Source: Pseudomonadota bacterium
Lineage (GTDB): Bacteria; Pseudomonadota; Gammaproteobacteria; Burkholderiales; Rhodocyclaceae
Assembly (NCBI GenBank): GCA_018262095.1
Contig: JAGTRW010000018.1
Coordinates: forward strand, 1-64,000
Length of the DNA: 64,000 nucleotides
Direction: 5' to 3'
Under the pieces are notes generated by a model that had not been told where the DNA came from, searched no databases, and was given only the letters and a program-made list of their open reading frames with translations. Position numbers and translations under genes: made by a program. Below, piece after piece: positions 1 through 7,559 of this stretch. Positions within the stretch are counted from its first letter, which is position 1. Every line of letters starts with the position of its first letter.

Positions 1-351
1 CGTTAAGGGTTGTCGGATGCCTGCCCTCGTGCGCGGACACGTCAAGCAGGCCCGGACTTGGCGGGCAGGCGTCGGACAAGCCTCGAGGGAGGAAACCGCG
101 GGATGCTGCGTTGCGGTTTGAAACGTTGATGGTCTATGGGGATTTGAAGAAACGCACGATGGCCTGAGCAGGTGATCGTGGGTCCAAGCGGACGAAGATG
201 GTGTTTAGTCGTGGGGCAGCGCCGCTGATTCGGCAGGTTTTGCGGCCGTCCGTCGGGCCAGAAACGACGGTCGGCCAGGGTAAGGCAAAGCCATCCGCTA
301 TCGGCACGGGGTGACGAAGAGCCGACGGTCGGAGGGCGTATCGGGAAGTGC
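1..351. other. non-coding tail of the IS91-type element with a long hairpin
   Basis: No convincing gene lies here. The stretch follows the stop of the IS91-type transposase and probably forms the origin-side tail of that element. Near its outer edge, bases 11-26 and 63-78 form an imperfect inverted repeat (14 of 16 positions pair), a cruciform or hairpin with a loop of about 36 bases. Subterminal hairpins are known at the ends of IS91-family elements. The true element boundary may lie at or before position 1. Confidence 0.45.
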
Positions 352-1554
352 TCATGGCGTGCCTCGCTGCGGTGGCGCACGGATCGGTCGTCCACGTGCA
401 CGTGCACGTGCAACGATTTCGATGATGACCATCGCCGCACCACAAGCTCGGCAAACGAAGGTCGGCTCAGAGGCGCCGTCTGGCGCGTCGGCCGCCTGAA
501 GCTGGGCCTTGGCCGGGACGACGTGAAGCAACGCACGCACCTTGGCAAGATTCTCGGTGCGCCCGCCGTTGGCGATCAGTCCGTAGTGCCGAATGCGATG
601 AAACCCGCTGGGCAGAACGTGGAGCAGGAAGCGCCGCATGAATTCACCGGCGGCGAGCGTCATAGTCTTGTAGCGCGTACGTCCCTTGGCCCGGTAATCC
701 TTCCAGCGGAAGGTGACACCGCGCTCGTCGAGGGAAACGAGCCGCTGATTGGAGATCGCGACGCGGTGGGTATAACGCGACAGATACGCCAGTACCGCCG
801 CCGGTCCGGCAAACGGGCGCTTGGCATAGACCACCCATTCGCAAATCCGCAGCGGCGCCAGCCAGTCGGCGAAAGCGGTGGCGCCGCGTAGCGGCGCAAA
901 CTCACCAAAGAACTGCAACTGGCCGGCGCGCTGCGCCTGGACAAGTTCTTCGAGGAAACGCCGGCGAAACAGCCGCGAGAGTACGCGGACCGGCAAGAAG
1001 AACCCCGGCTTGCAGGCCACCCAGCGTTCGCCATCGGGGGATAGGCCGCCGCCGGGGACGATGCCGTGGACGTGAGGGTGATGTGTCAGCGCCGATCCCC
1101 AGGTGTGTAGCACCAGCGTCGCGCCAATCTGGGCGCCCAGATGCTTGGGGTCGGCGGCGATCGTGCGCAAGGTCTCGGCGGCGACCTCGAACAGCAGACG
1201 ATAGATCACCGCCTTGTTGGTATAGGCGATGGCACTGATCGGCGCGGGCAGCGTAAAAACGACGTGGTAATACTCGACCGGCAACAGATCGGCCTGCCGG
1301 GCCTCGAGCCAGCGTTGTGCGGCTTTGGCCTGACACTTCGGGCAATGCCGGTTGCGGCACGAGTTATACGAGATCTCGATCTGCTCGCATGCTGGACAGC
1401 GCAGCACATGGCCGCCCAGTGCCGCCGTGCGGCACTGCTCGATGGCCGACATGACTTTGAGCTGACCGAGGCTCAGGTGAGCGTGCTGCGATTGGCGCCA
1501 GGCCGGTCCGTGGGCGCGGAAAATGTCCGCGAGTTCCAAGGGGGAACGCCCCAT
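352..1554 (-). CDS. IS91 family transposase (HUH rolling-circle type)
   Basis: This 400-residue protein is a rolling-circle transposase that nicks and rejoins one DNA strand of its insertion sequence. An N-terminal zinc-binding region has the cysteine pairs CPAC and CPKC (about residues 53-74). The metal-binding HUH-type motif HPHVH follows at about 159-163, and the tyrosine-bearing stretch YLSRYTHR near residue 260 should hold the catalytic tyrosine. The C-terminus carries a second CRAC cysteine pair and a basic tail typical of the family. The length is normal for IS91 transposases and the frame is intact. It lies directly downstream of a tyrosine recombinase gene on the same strand, a common pairing in this family. 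Confidence 0.93.
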   Translation of the reverse strand: MGRSPLELADIFRAHGPAWRQSQHAHLSLGQLKVMSAIEQCRTAALGGHVLRCPACEQIEISYNSCRNRHCPKCQAKAAQRWLEARQADLLPVEYYHVVFTLPAPISAIAYTNKAVIYRLLFEVAAETLRTIAADPKHLGAQIGATLVLHTWGSALTHHPHVHGIVPGGGLSPDGERWVACKPGFFLPVRVLSRLFRRRFLEELVQAQRAGQLQFFGEFAPLRGATAFADWLAPLRICEWVVYAKRPFAGPAAVLAYLSRYTHRVAISNQRLVSLDERGVTFRWKDYRAKGRTRYKTMTLAAGEFMRRFLLHVLPSGFHRIRHYGLIANGGRTENLAKVRALLHVVPAKAQLQAADAPDGASEPTFVCRACGAAMVIIEIVARARARGRPIRAPPQRGTP

Positions 1555-1563
1555 GGCATGGCT

Positions 1564-2439
1564 TTAAGCGGAGTGTAGTTTCTCCAGGGGGCTGATCACC
1601 TCGCGCAGAAGGTCGGTGGCGACCTGGGCATAAAGGGCGGTTGTTTCCAACTTCTTGTGGCCCAAGAGCACCTGAATTACACGGATATCGACCTTCTGTT
1701 CCAGCAGGTGCGTGGCGAAACTGTGCCTCAGGGTATGCATCGAAACCCGCTTGTTGATTTGCGCCGTCTTGGCGGCGGCATGGATGGCCCGGTTGAGCTG
1801 ACGGGTACTGAGCGGGTCGATCGGGTTCTGGCCGGGAAACAACCAGCCACCGTTGAGCATCTTGCCCTGGGCACGGGCGACCCGCCACCAGGCTCGCAGG
1901 CGGTCGAGCAGCACCGGCGGCAGCATGGCATACCGGTCCTTCTGCCCCTTGCCGCGCTCGACGCGCAGTGTCATGCGCTGGCTATCGATGTCGCCGACCT
2001 TCAGCCCGGCCACTTCGCCGGCACGTAATCCGGCGCCATAAGCGACCGAAAACGCGGTTTGGTATTTTAGGCTTCCCGCCGCAGCGATCAGTCGGCTCAT
2101 CTCGTCACGGCTCAGCACGACGGGCAGCGTACGGGGTACGCGGACCTTGCTCATCCGGTCCATCAGATCGCCGCGACGAAGCGTGACCTCGAAGAAAAAC
2201 GTCAGCCCGGTGATCGTCGCATTGAGCGAGACGGGGGACAGCCCGTGATCGACCAGATACAACTGATAGCGCCGCATATCCTCGTCCGTCGCCGTATCCG
2301 GCGAGCGTTTGAGAAACCGGGCCAATTGAAAGACCGCGCGAATATAAGCGCTCTGCGTCTTGTCGGAAAGCTTGCGCATCCGCATGTCGTCGATCATGCG
2401 CTGACGCAATTCAGAGATGCCTTGCGTTGATGATGTCAT
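1564..2439 (-). CDS. tyrosine-type site-specific integrase of the IS91-like element
   Basis: This 291-residue tyrosine recombinase has an N-terminal SAM-like core-binding domain (about residues 10-95) and a catalytic domain with the expected residues: Arg in GAGLRAGEVAGL, the HTLRH box, and the HKKLETTALY segment ending in the nucleophilic Tyr. I chose the ATG at 2439 because AGGAG sits eight bases upstream; the longer ORF in the track adds only leader residues. The stop lies 9 bases before the transposase start, so the two genes are probably co-transcribed as one mobile element. The recombinase may resolve transposition intermediates, which is an inference from the pairing. Confidence 0.9.
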   Translation of the reverse strand: MTSSTQGISELRQRMIDDMRMRKLSDKTQSAYIRAVFQLARFLKRSPDTATDEDMRRYQLYLVDHGLSPVSLNATITGLTFFFEVTLRRGDLMDRMSKVRVPRTLPVVLSRDEMSRLIAAAGSLKYQTAFSVAYGAGLRAGEVAGLKVGDIDSQRMTLRVERGKGQKDRYAMLPPVLLDRLRAWWRVARAQGKMLNGGWLFPGQNPIDPLSTRQLNRAIHAAAKTAQINKRVSMHTLRHSFATHLLEQKVDIRVIQVLLGHKKLETTALYAQVATDLLREVISPLEKLHSA

Positions 2440-2711
2440 GATTCCGCTCCTGTCAGAAAACGAGGCGGATTGCCTCATTTCCCAACATAGTCAGAACCAC
2501 GATTTCAGCGATTCCCCAACGGCAATTTGGAGCACCCTACCGCGCGAGCGGTTTAGTCCCTTCTGGAAATCCGCATCGCCGAAACGAGTAATCAACATGA
2601 AGACATATGATAAAGGCATTGTGCTGGCCTACACTGCTATGCGCGTCGTTGATTTTGCGGCCCATGGGGCCTATCGTGTCATATTTATTTCACCAGGTAT
2701 CGGAGCGCCGA

Positions 2712-3374
2712 ATGATCATTCGTCTTCTAGTTGTACTCAGCAGCTTCTTCTCACTCCTCGCGTTCGGAGCGACGCAGACCGAGGACATTTATTCGGTCGA
2801 ATATCAAAAGCAGAAGATCGACTGCATGGCGAAGTACTACAAAGTACTGATTGATACCGCTAAGCAAAGCGGCGACGAACAAGCGCGAATTCTTGCCGCC
2901 GAAGCGAGCGGCAATTGCATGGACAAGTATGTTCCCGCCTCAACTACTCCCCGCGAGCTTTCTTCTGAGCATCCCCTTGAAGACAAGCGTCCGGCAACCA
3001 TCAAGGCGGGCGCTGAACCGAAAGCCAAATATAGTGCAACCAAGATCGGCTTCTCCGAGGAGGTAAACAGGTTCTTAGAGAACGCGCAATCCGCGTTGGC
3101 TGCCTATGGGCAAAATGATAGTGAAGCCTGGGAAAAGCTGGTGTGTCAAAGTCCGACAAAGCACACCTTCGAGTACGTGCGTCGCTTTATTGGCAACTAT
3201 GAGAACGTTCGCCTTGTTACGGTAATGGATAAGCGGTCTGCGGCCAACACATCTCCGCAGCAATGGATCGAGGTGGGGTTCGAGGGAAAGGCAGACAATT
3301 ATCCGATGCCCGATCACAAACTGGTCGTTAAGTTCGCGGATGTCGGGGCCGGATGCTTGTCCATTATGTGGTAG
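2712..3374 (+). CDS. hypothetical secreted protein
   Basis: I do not recognise this 220-residue protein. From the ATG at 2712 it begins with a clear signal peptide (MIIRLLVVLSSFFSLLAFGA, then TQTED), so the mature protein should be periplasmic or secreted. CGGAG lies just upstream of this start, and the 35 extra residues in the ORF track are unlikely to be translated. The mature part has three or four cysteines, including one near the C-terminus, and no motif I can name. Base composition is less GC-rich than in the cob genes that follow. Together with the adjacent IS91-type element this suggests accessory DNA. Confidence 0.6.
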   Translation: MIIRLLVVLSSFFSLLAFGATQTEDIYSVEYQKQKIDCMAKYYKVLIDTAKQSGDEQARILAAEASGNCMDKYVPASTTPRELSSEHPLEDKRPATIKAGAEPKAKYSATKIGFSEEVNRFLENAQSALAAYGQNDSEAWEKLVCQSPTKHTFEYVRRFIGNYENVRLVTVMDKRSAANTSPQQWIEVGFEGKADNYPMPDHKLVVKFADVGAGCLSIMW

Positions 3375-3528
3375 CAAGACAGACAAAAACCGGAGTTCTG
3401 TGACCGCGGGTTAATCTTCTCGGCTTGTGCTGACCCTCCTCCCCATCGCGGTTGGCCGCGCTAACGACCGCTTCGGGAAAAATTCGTCACGGTCCGGTTG
3501 TGGCCGCTTGCAGCCCTCGCGCCGCCCC

Positions 3529-4074
3529 CTACTTGAGCGCCAGCGGCAGTCCGGCAGCGACCAGCGTGACCTTGTCGCAGACCGCGGCGACGCGCTGGTT
3601 CAAGCGACCCTGTTCGTCGGTGAACAGGCGCGAGACGGCGCCCATCGGCACCAGGCCCCAGCCGACTTCGTTGGAGACCATGATGATGCGCCCGGGCAGC
3701 TTGGGCAGCGTCTCGATCAGCGCCTGCACTTCGCCCGAGAACAAGGCGCAATCGACCGCCTCGCCGGCCTCGGCCTGCTTGGCGGCGACGCCGGCAAAGA
3801 GCATGTTGGAGAGCCATAGCGTCAGGCAATCGACAAGCAGGCAGACGCCGGGCGCGGCGTTTGCGATCAGCGTCTCGGCCAGACCGAGCGGCGCTTCGAC
3901 GAGGCCCCAACTCGCTGGACGGCGTGCCTGATGCAGCGCGATTCGCCTTTCCATCTCGCCGTCGAGCGCCTGTGCCGTCGCCACGTAAATGACGTGCAGG
4001 CCGCTCTCGACGGCCCGTTTTTCGGCGAGCGTGCTCTTGCCCGAACGCGCCCCGCCAATGATCAGTTCTCTCAT
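3529..4074 (-). CDS. cobU: bifunctional adenosylcobinamide kinase / adenosylcobinamide-phosphate guanylyltransferase
   Basis: CobU phosphorylates adenosylcobinamide and then attaches GMP to give adenosyl-GDP-cobinamide, the activated intermediate in nucleotide-loop assembly of cobalamin. The 181-residue length is normal. The P-loop GGARSGKS spans residues 7-14, and the RRIALH segment places a histidine at residue 48, where the family has its guanylylated histidine. It is divergently oriented to cobT, with only 72 bases between them. That gap includes a TATAAT box (4104-4109) on the plus strand. Cytoplasmic enzyme. Confidence 0.95.
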   Translation of the reverse strand: MRELIIGGARSGKSTLAEKRAVESGLHVIYVATAQALDGEMERRIALHQARRPASWGLVEAPLGLAETLIANAAPGVCLLVDCLTLWLSNMLFAGVAAKQAEAGEAVDCALFSGEVQALIETLPKLPGRIIMVSNEVGWGLVPMGAVSRLFTDEQGRLNQRVAAVCDKVTLVAAGLPLALK

Positions 4075-4146
4075 GGCGCAAGCTTAGCATGGGAGGCGCG
4101 GCGTATAATCGCCGGCCTTGCCCATTGCCCCAAGCCGCCCTACCCC

Positions 4147-5205
4147 ATGACCTTCGACATTCCCGCCCTCGACCACGCCCTCGATTCTGCGCTGCAAAGC
4201 AAGATCGACAACAAGACCAAGCCGCTGGGATCGCTCGGCCGGCTCGAAAAAATCGCGGTCCAGGTCGGACGCATCCAGAAGACGCTGACGCCGCAATTTG
4301 CCAATCCGCACATGCTGATCTTCGCCGCCGACCACGGCGCTGCGGCGGCCGGAATTTCGGCGTATCCGCAGGACGTGACCTGGCAGATGGTCGAAAATTA
4401 TCTGGCCGGAAGCGCCGGTGCCAACGTCTTCGCACGCCAGAACGGCTTGAAGCTCAAGGTCATCGACGGCGGCGTCGCGCACGATTTCAGCGCGAGCGAC
4501 AAGCGGCGCGTCGAATTCATCGACGCCAAGATCACGACGACCGGAACCCGCAACTATCTCGTCGAAGCGGCGATGAGCCTCGAACAATGCGAGCAAGCGC
4601 TGGCCACCGGCGCACGAATTGCCCATGACGCGGCCGACCAGGGCTGCAATGTGCTCGGCGTCGGCGAGATGGGGATCGGCAACACGGCCTCCGCGGCGTT
4701 GATCACCCACGCGCTGACCGGCGCGCCGCTCTTCGACTGCGTCGGACGCGGTACCGGCCTTGACGACAAGGGACTCGCGCGCAAGCGCAAGCTGCTGGCG
4801 CAGGCGGTCGCCCGCGCCAACCTCGCCGCCGACGCCGGCGTCATGAAGGTGCTCGCCGAGTTCGGCGGTTTCGAGATCGTGATGATGGCCGGCGCGCTGC
4901 TCGGCGCCGCCGAGCGCAGAATGACGCTGCTCATCGACGGCTTCATCGCTTCGGCATCGCTGTTAGCAAGCTCGCGCATCGCGCCGAACATTCGCGACTA
5001 TTGCATTTTCTGCCACCGCTCGGTCGAACCGGGTCACCTCGCGCAGTTGCGCGACTTGGGCGGCGAGCCGCTGATCGACATCGGCATGCGCCTGGGCGAA
5101 GGCACCGGCGTCTCGGTCGCCTATCCGTTGGTCCGCTCGGCGCTGGTCTTCGTCGAGGAGATGGCCAGCTTCGAATCGGCCGGCGTCAGCAAGGCCGTCC
5201 GTTAG
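4147..5205 (+). CDS. cobT: nicotinate-nucleotide--dimethylbenzimidazole phosphoribosyltransferase
   Basis: CobT makes alpha-ribazole 5'-phosphate from dimethylbenzimidazole and nicotinate mononucleotide, the lower-ligand branch of cobalamin synthesis. The ATG at 4147 gives 352 residues, the usual family length; the 424-residue ORF in the track reads back into cobU. Conserved segments include [10 protein letters not shown] near the N-terminus, the [12 protein letters not shown] loop, and MRLGEGTGV near the C-terminus with the catalytic glutamate. cobS follows after 6 bases, so the two genes form an operon. Confidence 0.95.
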   Translation: MTFDIPALDHALDSALQSKIDNKTKPLGSLGRLEKIAVQVGRIQKTLTPQFANPHMLIFAADHGAAAAGISAYPQDVTWQMVENYLAGSAGANVFARQNGLKLKVIDGGVAHDFSASDKRRVEFIDAKITTTGTRNYLVEAAMSLEQCEQALATGARIAHDAADQGCNVLGVGEMGIGNTASAALITHALTGAPLFDCVGRGTGLDDKGLARKRKLLAQAVARANLAADAGVMKVLAEFGGFEIVMMAGALLGAAERRMTLLIDGFIASASLLASSRIAPNIRDYCIFCHRSVEPGHLAQLRDLGGEPLIDIGMRLGEGTGVSVAYPLVRSALVFVEEMASFESAGVSKAVR

Positions 5206-5211
5206 ACTGCG

Positions 5212-5961
5212 ATGACGGCGCGCAGCGAACTTCACTCACTGCTTGGCGCGATCGGCTTCTTTACGCGCCTGCCGGTTCCTGGCCAGCACGGGGCGGTCGC
5301 GCTCGAACGCGCGATCCGCTACTTCCCGGCCGTCGGTCTGCTGGTCGGCGCCATCGCCGCGCTCGTTTTCGTTGCCGCCTCGCTCGTCTGGCCCAAGACG
5401 CTGGCGCTGGTCGCCGCGATCGCGGTGGCGATCGCCGTCACCGGAGCGATCCACGAGGACGGCTGGAGCGATATGGTCGACGGCTTTGGCGGCGGCGCGA
5501 ACCGCGACAAGGTGCTGGCGATCATGCGCGACTCGGCGCTCGGCAGTTTCGGCGCACTGGCGCTCGCCATGCTCATCATCGCGCGTTTCTTTGCGCTGCT
5601 CGAAATCGACGCGGCCTTGCTGCCGATCGCGCTGATCGCCGGCCACGCGGTGTCGCGGCTGTGCGCCACCTTCGTTCTCGGCGCGCTCGACTACGCGCGC
5701 AGCGAAGGCAAGGCCAAGCCCTTTGCCAATCGCCTGGGCCACGGCGAACTCGTTTTCGCGACGCTCTGCGCGCTGGCGCCGCTCGCCTTGCTGCCGCCGT
5801 GGCCAGCGCTCGCCGGCCTGCTGCTGGCGCTGATCGCGACGCGCTGGCTGGCTCGCCTGTTCAAGCAGCGCATCGGCGGCTATACAGGGGATTGCCTGGG
5901 CGCGACGCAGCAACTCGCCGAACTCGCCTTCTACGGCGGACTGCTCTGCCGGTTTTCGTAA
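5212..5961 (+). CDS. cobS: adenosylcobinamide-GDP ribazoletransferase (cobalamin synthase)
   Basis: CobS is an inner-membrane enzyme that joins adenosyl-GDP-cobinamide to alpha-ribazole (phosphate), the final ring-to-loop coupling. The 249-residue sequence is strongly hydrophobic with several membrane segments. It carries the hallmark acidic motif HEDGWSDMVDGFGGG (about residues 80-95), which is thought to bind Mg. The start is six bases after the cobT stop. Together with cobU this supplies three late steps; the phosphatase (cobC-type) step and corrin-ring genes are not in the window, which would fit either salvage or pathway genes located elsewhere. Confidence 0.94.
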   Translation: MTARSELHSLLGAIGFFTRLPVPGQHGAVALERAIRYFPAVGLLVGAIAALVFVAASLVWPKTLALVAAIAVAIAVTGAIHEDGWSDMVDGFGGGANRDKVLAIMRDSALGSFGALALAMLIIARFFALLEIDAALLPIALIAGHAVSRLCATFVLGALDYARSEGKAKPFANRLGHGELVFATLCALAPLALLPPWPALAGLLLALIATRWLARLFKQRIGGYTGDCLGATQQLAELAFYGGLLCRFS

Positions 5962-5971
5962 GGTCGCAGCG

Positions 5972-6612
5972 TCAGGCGACTTCGACGCGGTCGCGGCCGG
6001 CAGCCTTGGCGCGCAGCAGCTGTCTCTTATACACATCTCCGAGCCCACGAGACATCTCAGGATCCCGCAGTGGTCGTATTCGCGAACGTGTTCCTGAATG
6101 CAGTGGGCGATCCGGCACAATGCCTGGTCGCCGGCGCCGTGCCCATAACTGTCGTTCACCGCCTTGAAAAAATCGATGTCCAGCATGGCAAGCGCGTAAG
6201 GTGAATTTTTTCGGTTCGCCCGCTCAGTTTCTTCATTGAGCCGATCGGCCAGGAAGCGCCGGTTGCCCAGGCTGGTCATCGGGTCGTGCAGAGAAGCTTC
6301 CCTGAGCGCTTCGCTCATCTCGCGCAGGCTGGCCTGATAGCGGTCGGAAATTCGCGCCAGCTTCTCGAGCCGCCGCAGTTGTCGGTCGTACTGCTCGGCC
6401 AGGGTCTGGCTATCGCTGCGCGCGGCGGTTTGGTAGCCGTCGGAAATCCGCACCAGGCGCTCGAGCCGATGCCGCTGGCCCTGGCTGTGCTCGAACAACT
6501 GGGCGAGCGGCTCGCGCAATGGATTATCCTGATACGCCGCCTGCGCCAGCAGTCCTTCGATGCGCAGAATCAGCGCTTCGTCATCGTGCAGCGGGCGCGG
6601 TTCACTGCTCAT
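5972..6612 (-). pseudogene. siaD: diguanylate cyclase SiaD, internally broken by an adapter-containing assembly join
   Basis: SiaD makes cyclic di-GMP and is activated by binding unphosphorylated SiaC. From the ATG at 6612 (11-base overlap with the end of siaC) the sequence shows two heptad-like segments (RLERLVRISDGYQ and RLEKLARISDRYQ), resembling the SiaD stalk. The start of a GGDEF domain follows: DPMTSLGNRR, then LDIDFFKAVND. Sequence is then lost at 6061, where a Nextera adapter replaces the catalytic GGEEF region. A correct GGDEF C-terminus (LLRAKAAGRDRVEVA, stop 5974-5972) resumes after the adapter in a different frame. About 65-75 codons appear to be missing. I believe the real gene is intact and the break is an assembly artefact. 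Confidence 0.85.
6020..6061. other. Illumina Nextera adapter plus index (contaminant sequence)
   Basis: Bases 6020-6038 read CTGTCTCTTATACACATCT, the Nextera mosaic-end transposon sequence. Bases 6039-6053 read CCGAGCCCACGAGAC, the adapter continuation. Bases 6054-6061 read ATCTCAGG, which matches a Nextera i7 index. Its minus-strand translation gives the string LVGSEMCIRDS, an artefact often seen in metagenome-derived proteins. This is not biological DNA. It marks a false junction in the assembly. Confidence 0.98.
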
Positions 6613-6982
6613 CGGCAGCGATCTCGAAGGGGAAGCTGCAGTCTTCGCGGAACTCGTCGGCCAGATCGAGTACCCGTTCGTTGCGCGGATCGTAATACCA
6701 ATTGACGCTGACCTGCCGCCCCCGGCCGTGGGCGTCTTCAAGCAGGTCAAAGATGTCCATCATGGCCTTGACCGAACTGGTATTCATGTAGACCAGGCGC
6801 AGTTCGAGGTCGAACGGCGCTGCGGATTCGCTGAGATAGCGTTCGATCCAGTCGATCACCGGGCCGAAAAATTCAAATGAATTTTCCGGGTACGAATCGC
6901 CCTGCATGATGAGGCGTCCGAGATCCCAGTCGGCAAAGATGCTGGGGGTCGATTGGCTTCCTTCGATAGTCAAAGCGTTCAT
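6602..6982 (-). CDS. siaC: SiaC-family biofilm regulatory phosphoprotein (DUF1987)
   Basis: SiaC is the phospho-switch of the SiaABCD module: unphosphorylated SiaC binds and activates the cyclase SiaD. Family hallmarks are MQGDSYPENSFEFFGPV (about residues 26-42) and YMNTSSVKAMMDIFDLLE (65-82). With the ATG at 6982 the conserved threonine falls at residue 68, the number reported for the phosphorylated Thr of Pseudomonas aeruginosa SiaC, and AGGTG lies upstream. The alternative ATG at 7009 overlaps the siaB stop as ATGA and adds nine residues. The 126-residue length matches the family. The 3' end overlaps the siaD start by 11 bases. Confidence 0.9.
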   Translation of the reverse strand: MNALTIEGSQSTPSIFADWDLGRLIMQGDSYPENSFEFFGPVIDWIERYLSESAAPFDLELRLVYMNTSSVKAMMDIFDLLEDAHGRGRQVSVNWYYDPRNERVLDLADEFREDCSFPFEIAADEQ

Positions 6983-7005
6983 TCGTTCTGCACCTGATAA
7001 CAAAC

Positions 7006-7548
7006 TCATATAACGGCACGCAGCGTAAAAAAAGAGCGCGTCTCGCTGCAGCCCACCAGGCTGGCAGCGAGCGGCTGCGCCGACTTGCGCGCCACGTCGA
7101 TCAAACCGAGCCCGGCGCCGCTCGCAGCGTCTTCGTCCCGGGGCTGGCGCAACTGGGTTTTGTAAGCGGCCTTGAGTTGCGCCTTGTCCATTTTCGCCAG
7201 TTCGTCGAGTCGCTGCAGCAAGGCCTCGCCGTCGCGCACTTCGACCAGATTGCCGGCCTGTACCACGTAGCGGCCCTCGGCGTCCCTGGCGACGACGATG
7301 GTCGCCGAGCTGTCGAGTTCGTCGTAACCGCGCGACAGCGCGTAATGGCGGATATTCTGGGTCATTTCCACATACGCGCTGAAGACATCCATCGCTGCCG
7401 AAGGCAAGACACTGTCAGCCTGCAGATAGTTCTTGAGCGCGTTGCCGATTTCTTCGATCAGGCTGCGTGAAATGGGACCGTTGAAGCAGAGCAGGATGCG
7501 GCTGCGATTGAAGTGCTCGCGCAGTCCGAAAAGATCGATGGATTCCAT
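7006..7548 (-). CDS. siaB: SiaB-family protein kinase
   Basis: SiaB phosphorylates SiaC and so turns down SiaD activity. The 180-residue protein resembles the GHKL-like SiaB family: an alpha-helical N-terminus (MESIDLFGLREHF), a conserved VEMTQNIRHYA segment near residue 65 that fits the N-box of this fold, and a glycine-rich GAGLGLIDVARKS stretch near residue 148 that fits the nucleotide-binding lid. It lies between siaA (11-base gap) and siaC (4-base ATGA overlap if the longer siaC start is used), so the order A-B-C-D is the same as in Pseudomonas. Cytoplasmic. Confidence 0.87.
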   Translation of the reverse strand: MESIDLFGLREHFNRSRILLCFNGPISRSLIEEIGNALKNYLQADSVLPSAAMDVFSAYVEMTQNIRHYALSRGYDELDSSATIVVARDAEGRYVVQAGNLVEVRDGEALLQRLDELAKMDKAQLKAAYKTQLRQPRDEDAASGAGLGLIDVARKSAQPLAASLVGCSETRSFFTLRAVI

Positions 7549-7559
7549 GGTTTCCCTGT

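Noticed and set aside
11-78. integron attC site
   Set aside because: The inverted repeat lacks the RYYYAAC/GTTRRRY core sites; an IS91 end fits better.
4075-4146. cobalamin riboswitch in front of the cob genes
   Set aside because: The divergent gap is only 72 bases and shows no conserved B12-box or long leader.
5001-6167. 388-residue plus-strand ORF
   Set aside because: It is out of frame with cobT and cobS and ends in the adapter-derived string LLYTSPSPRD.
5236-6750. 504-residue minus-strand ORF spanning siaD and cobS
   Set aside because: It reads through the adapter (LVGSEMCIRDS) into the antisense of cobS; only its first part is the real siaD.
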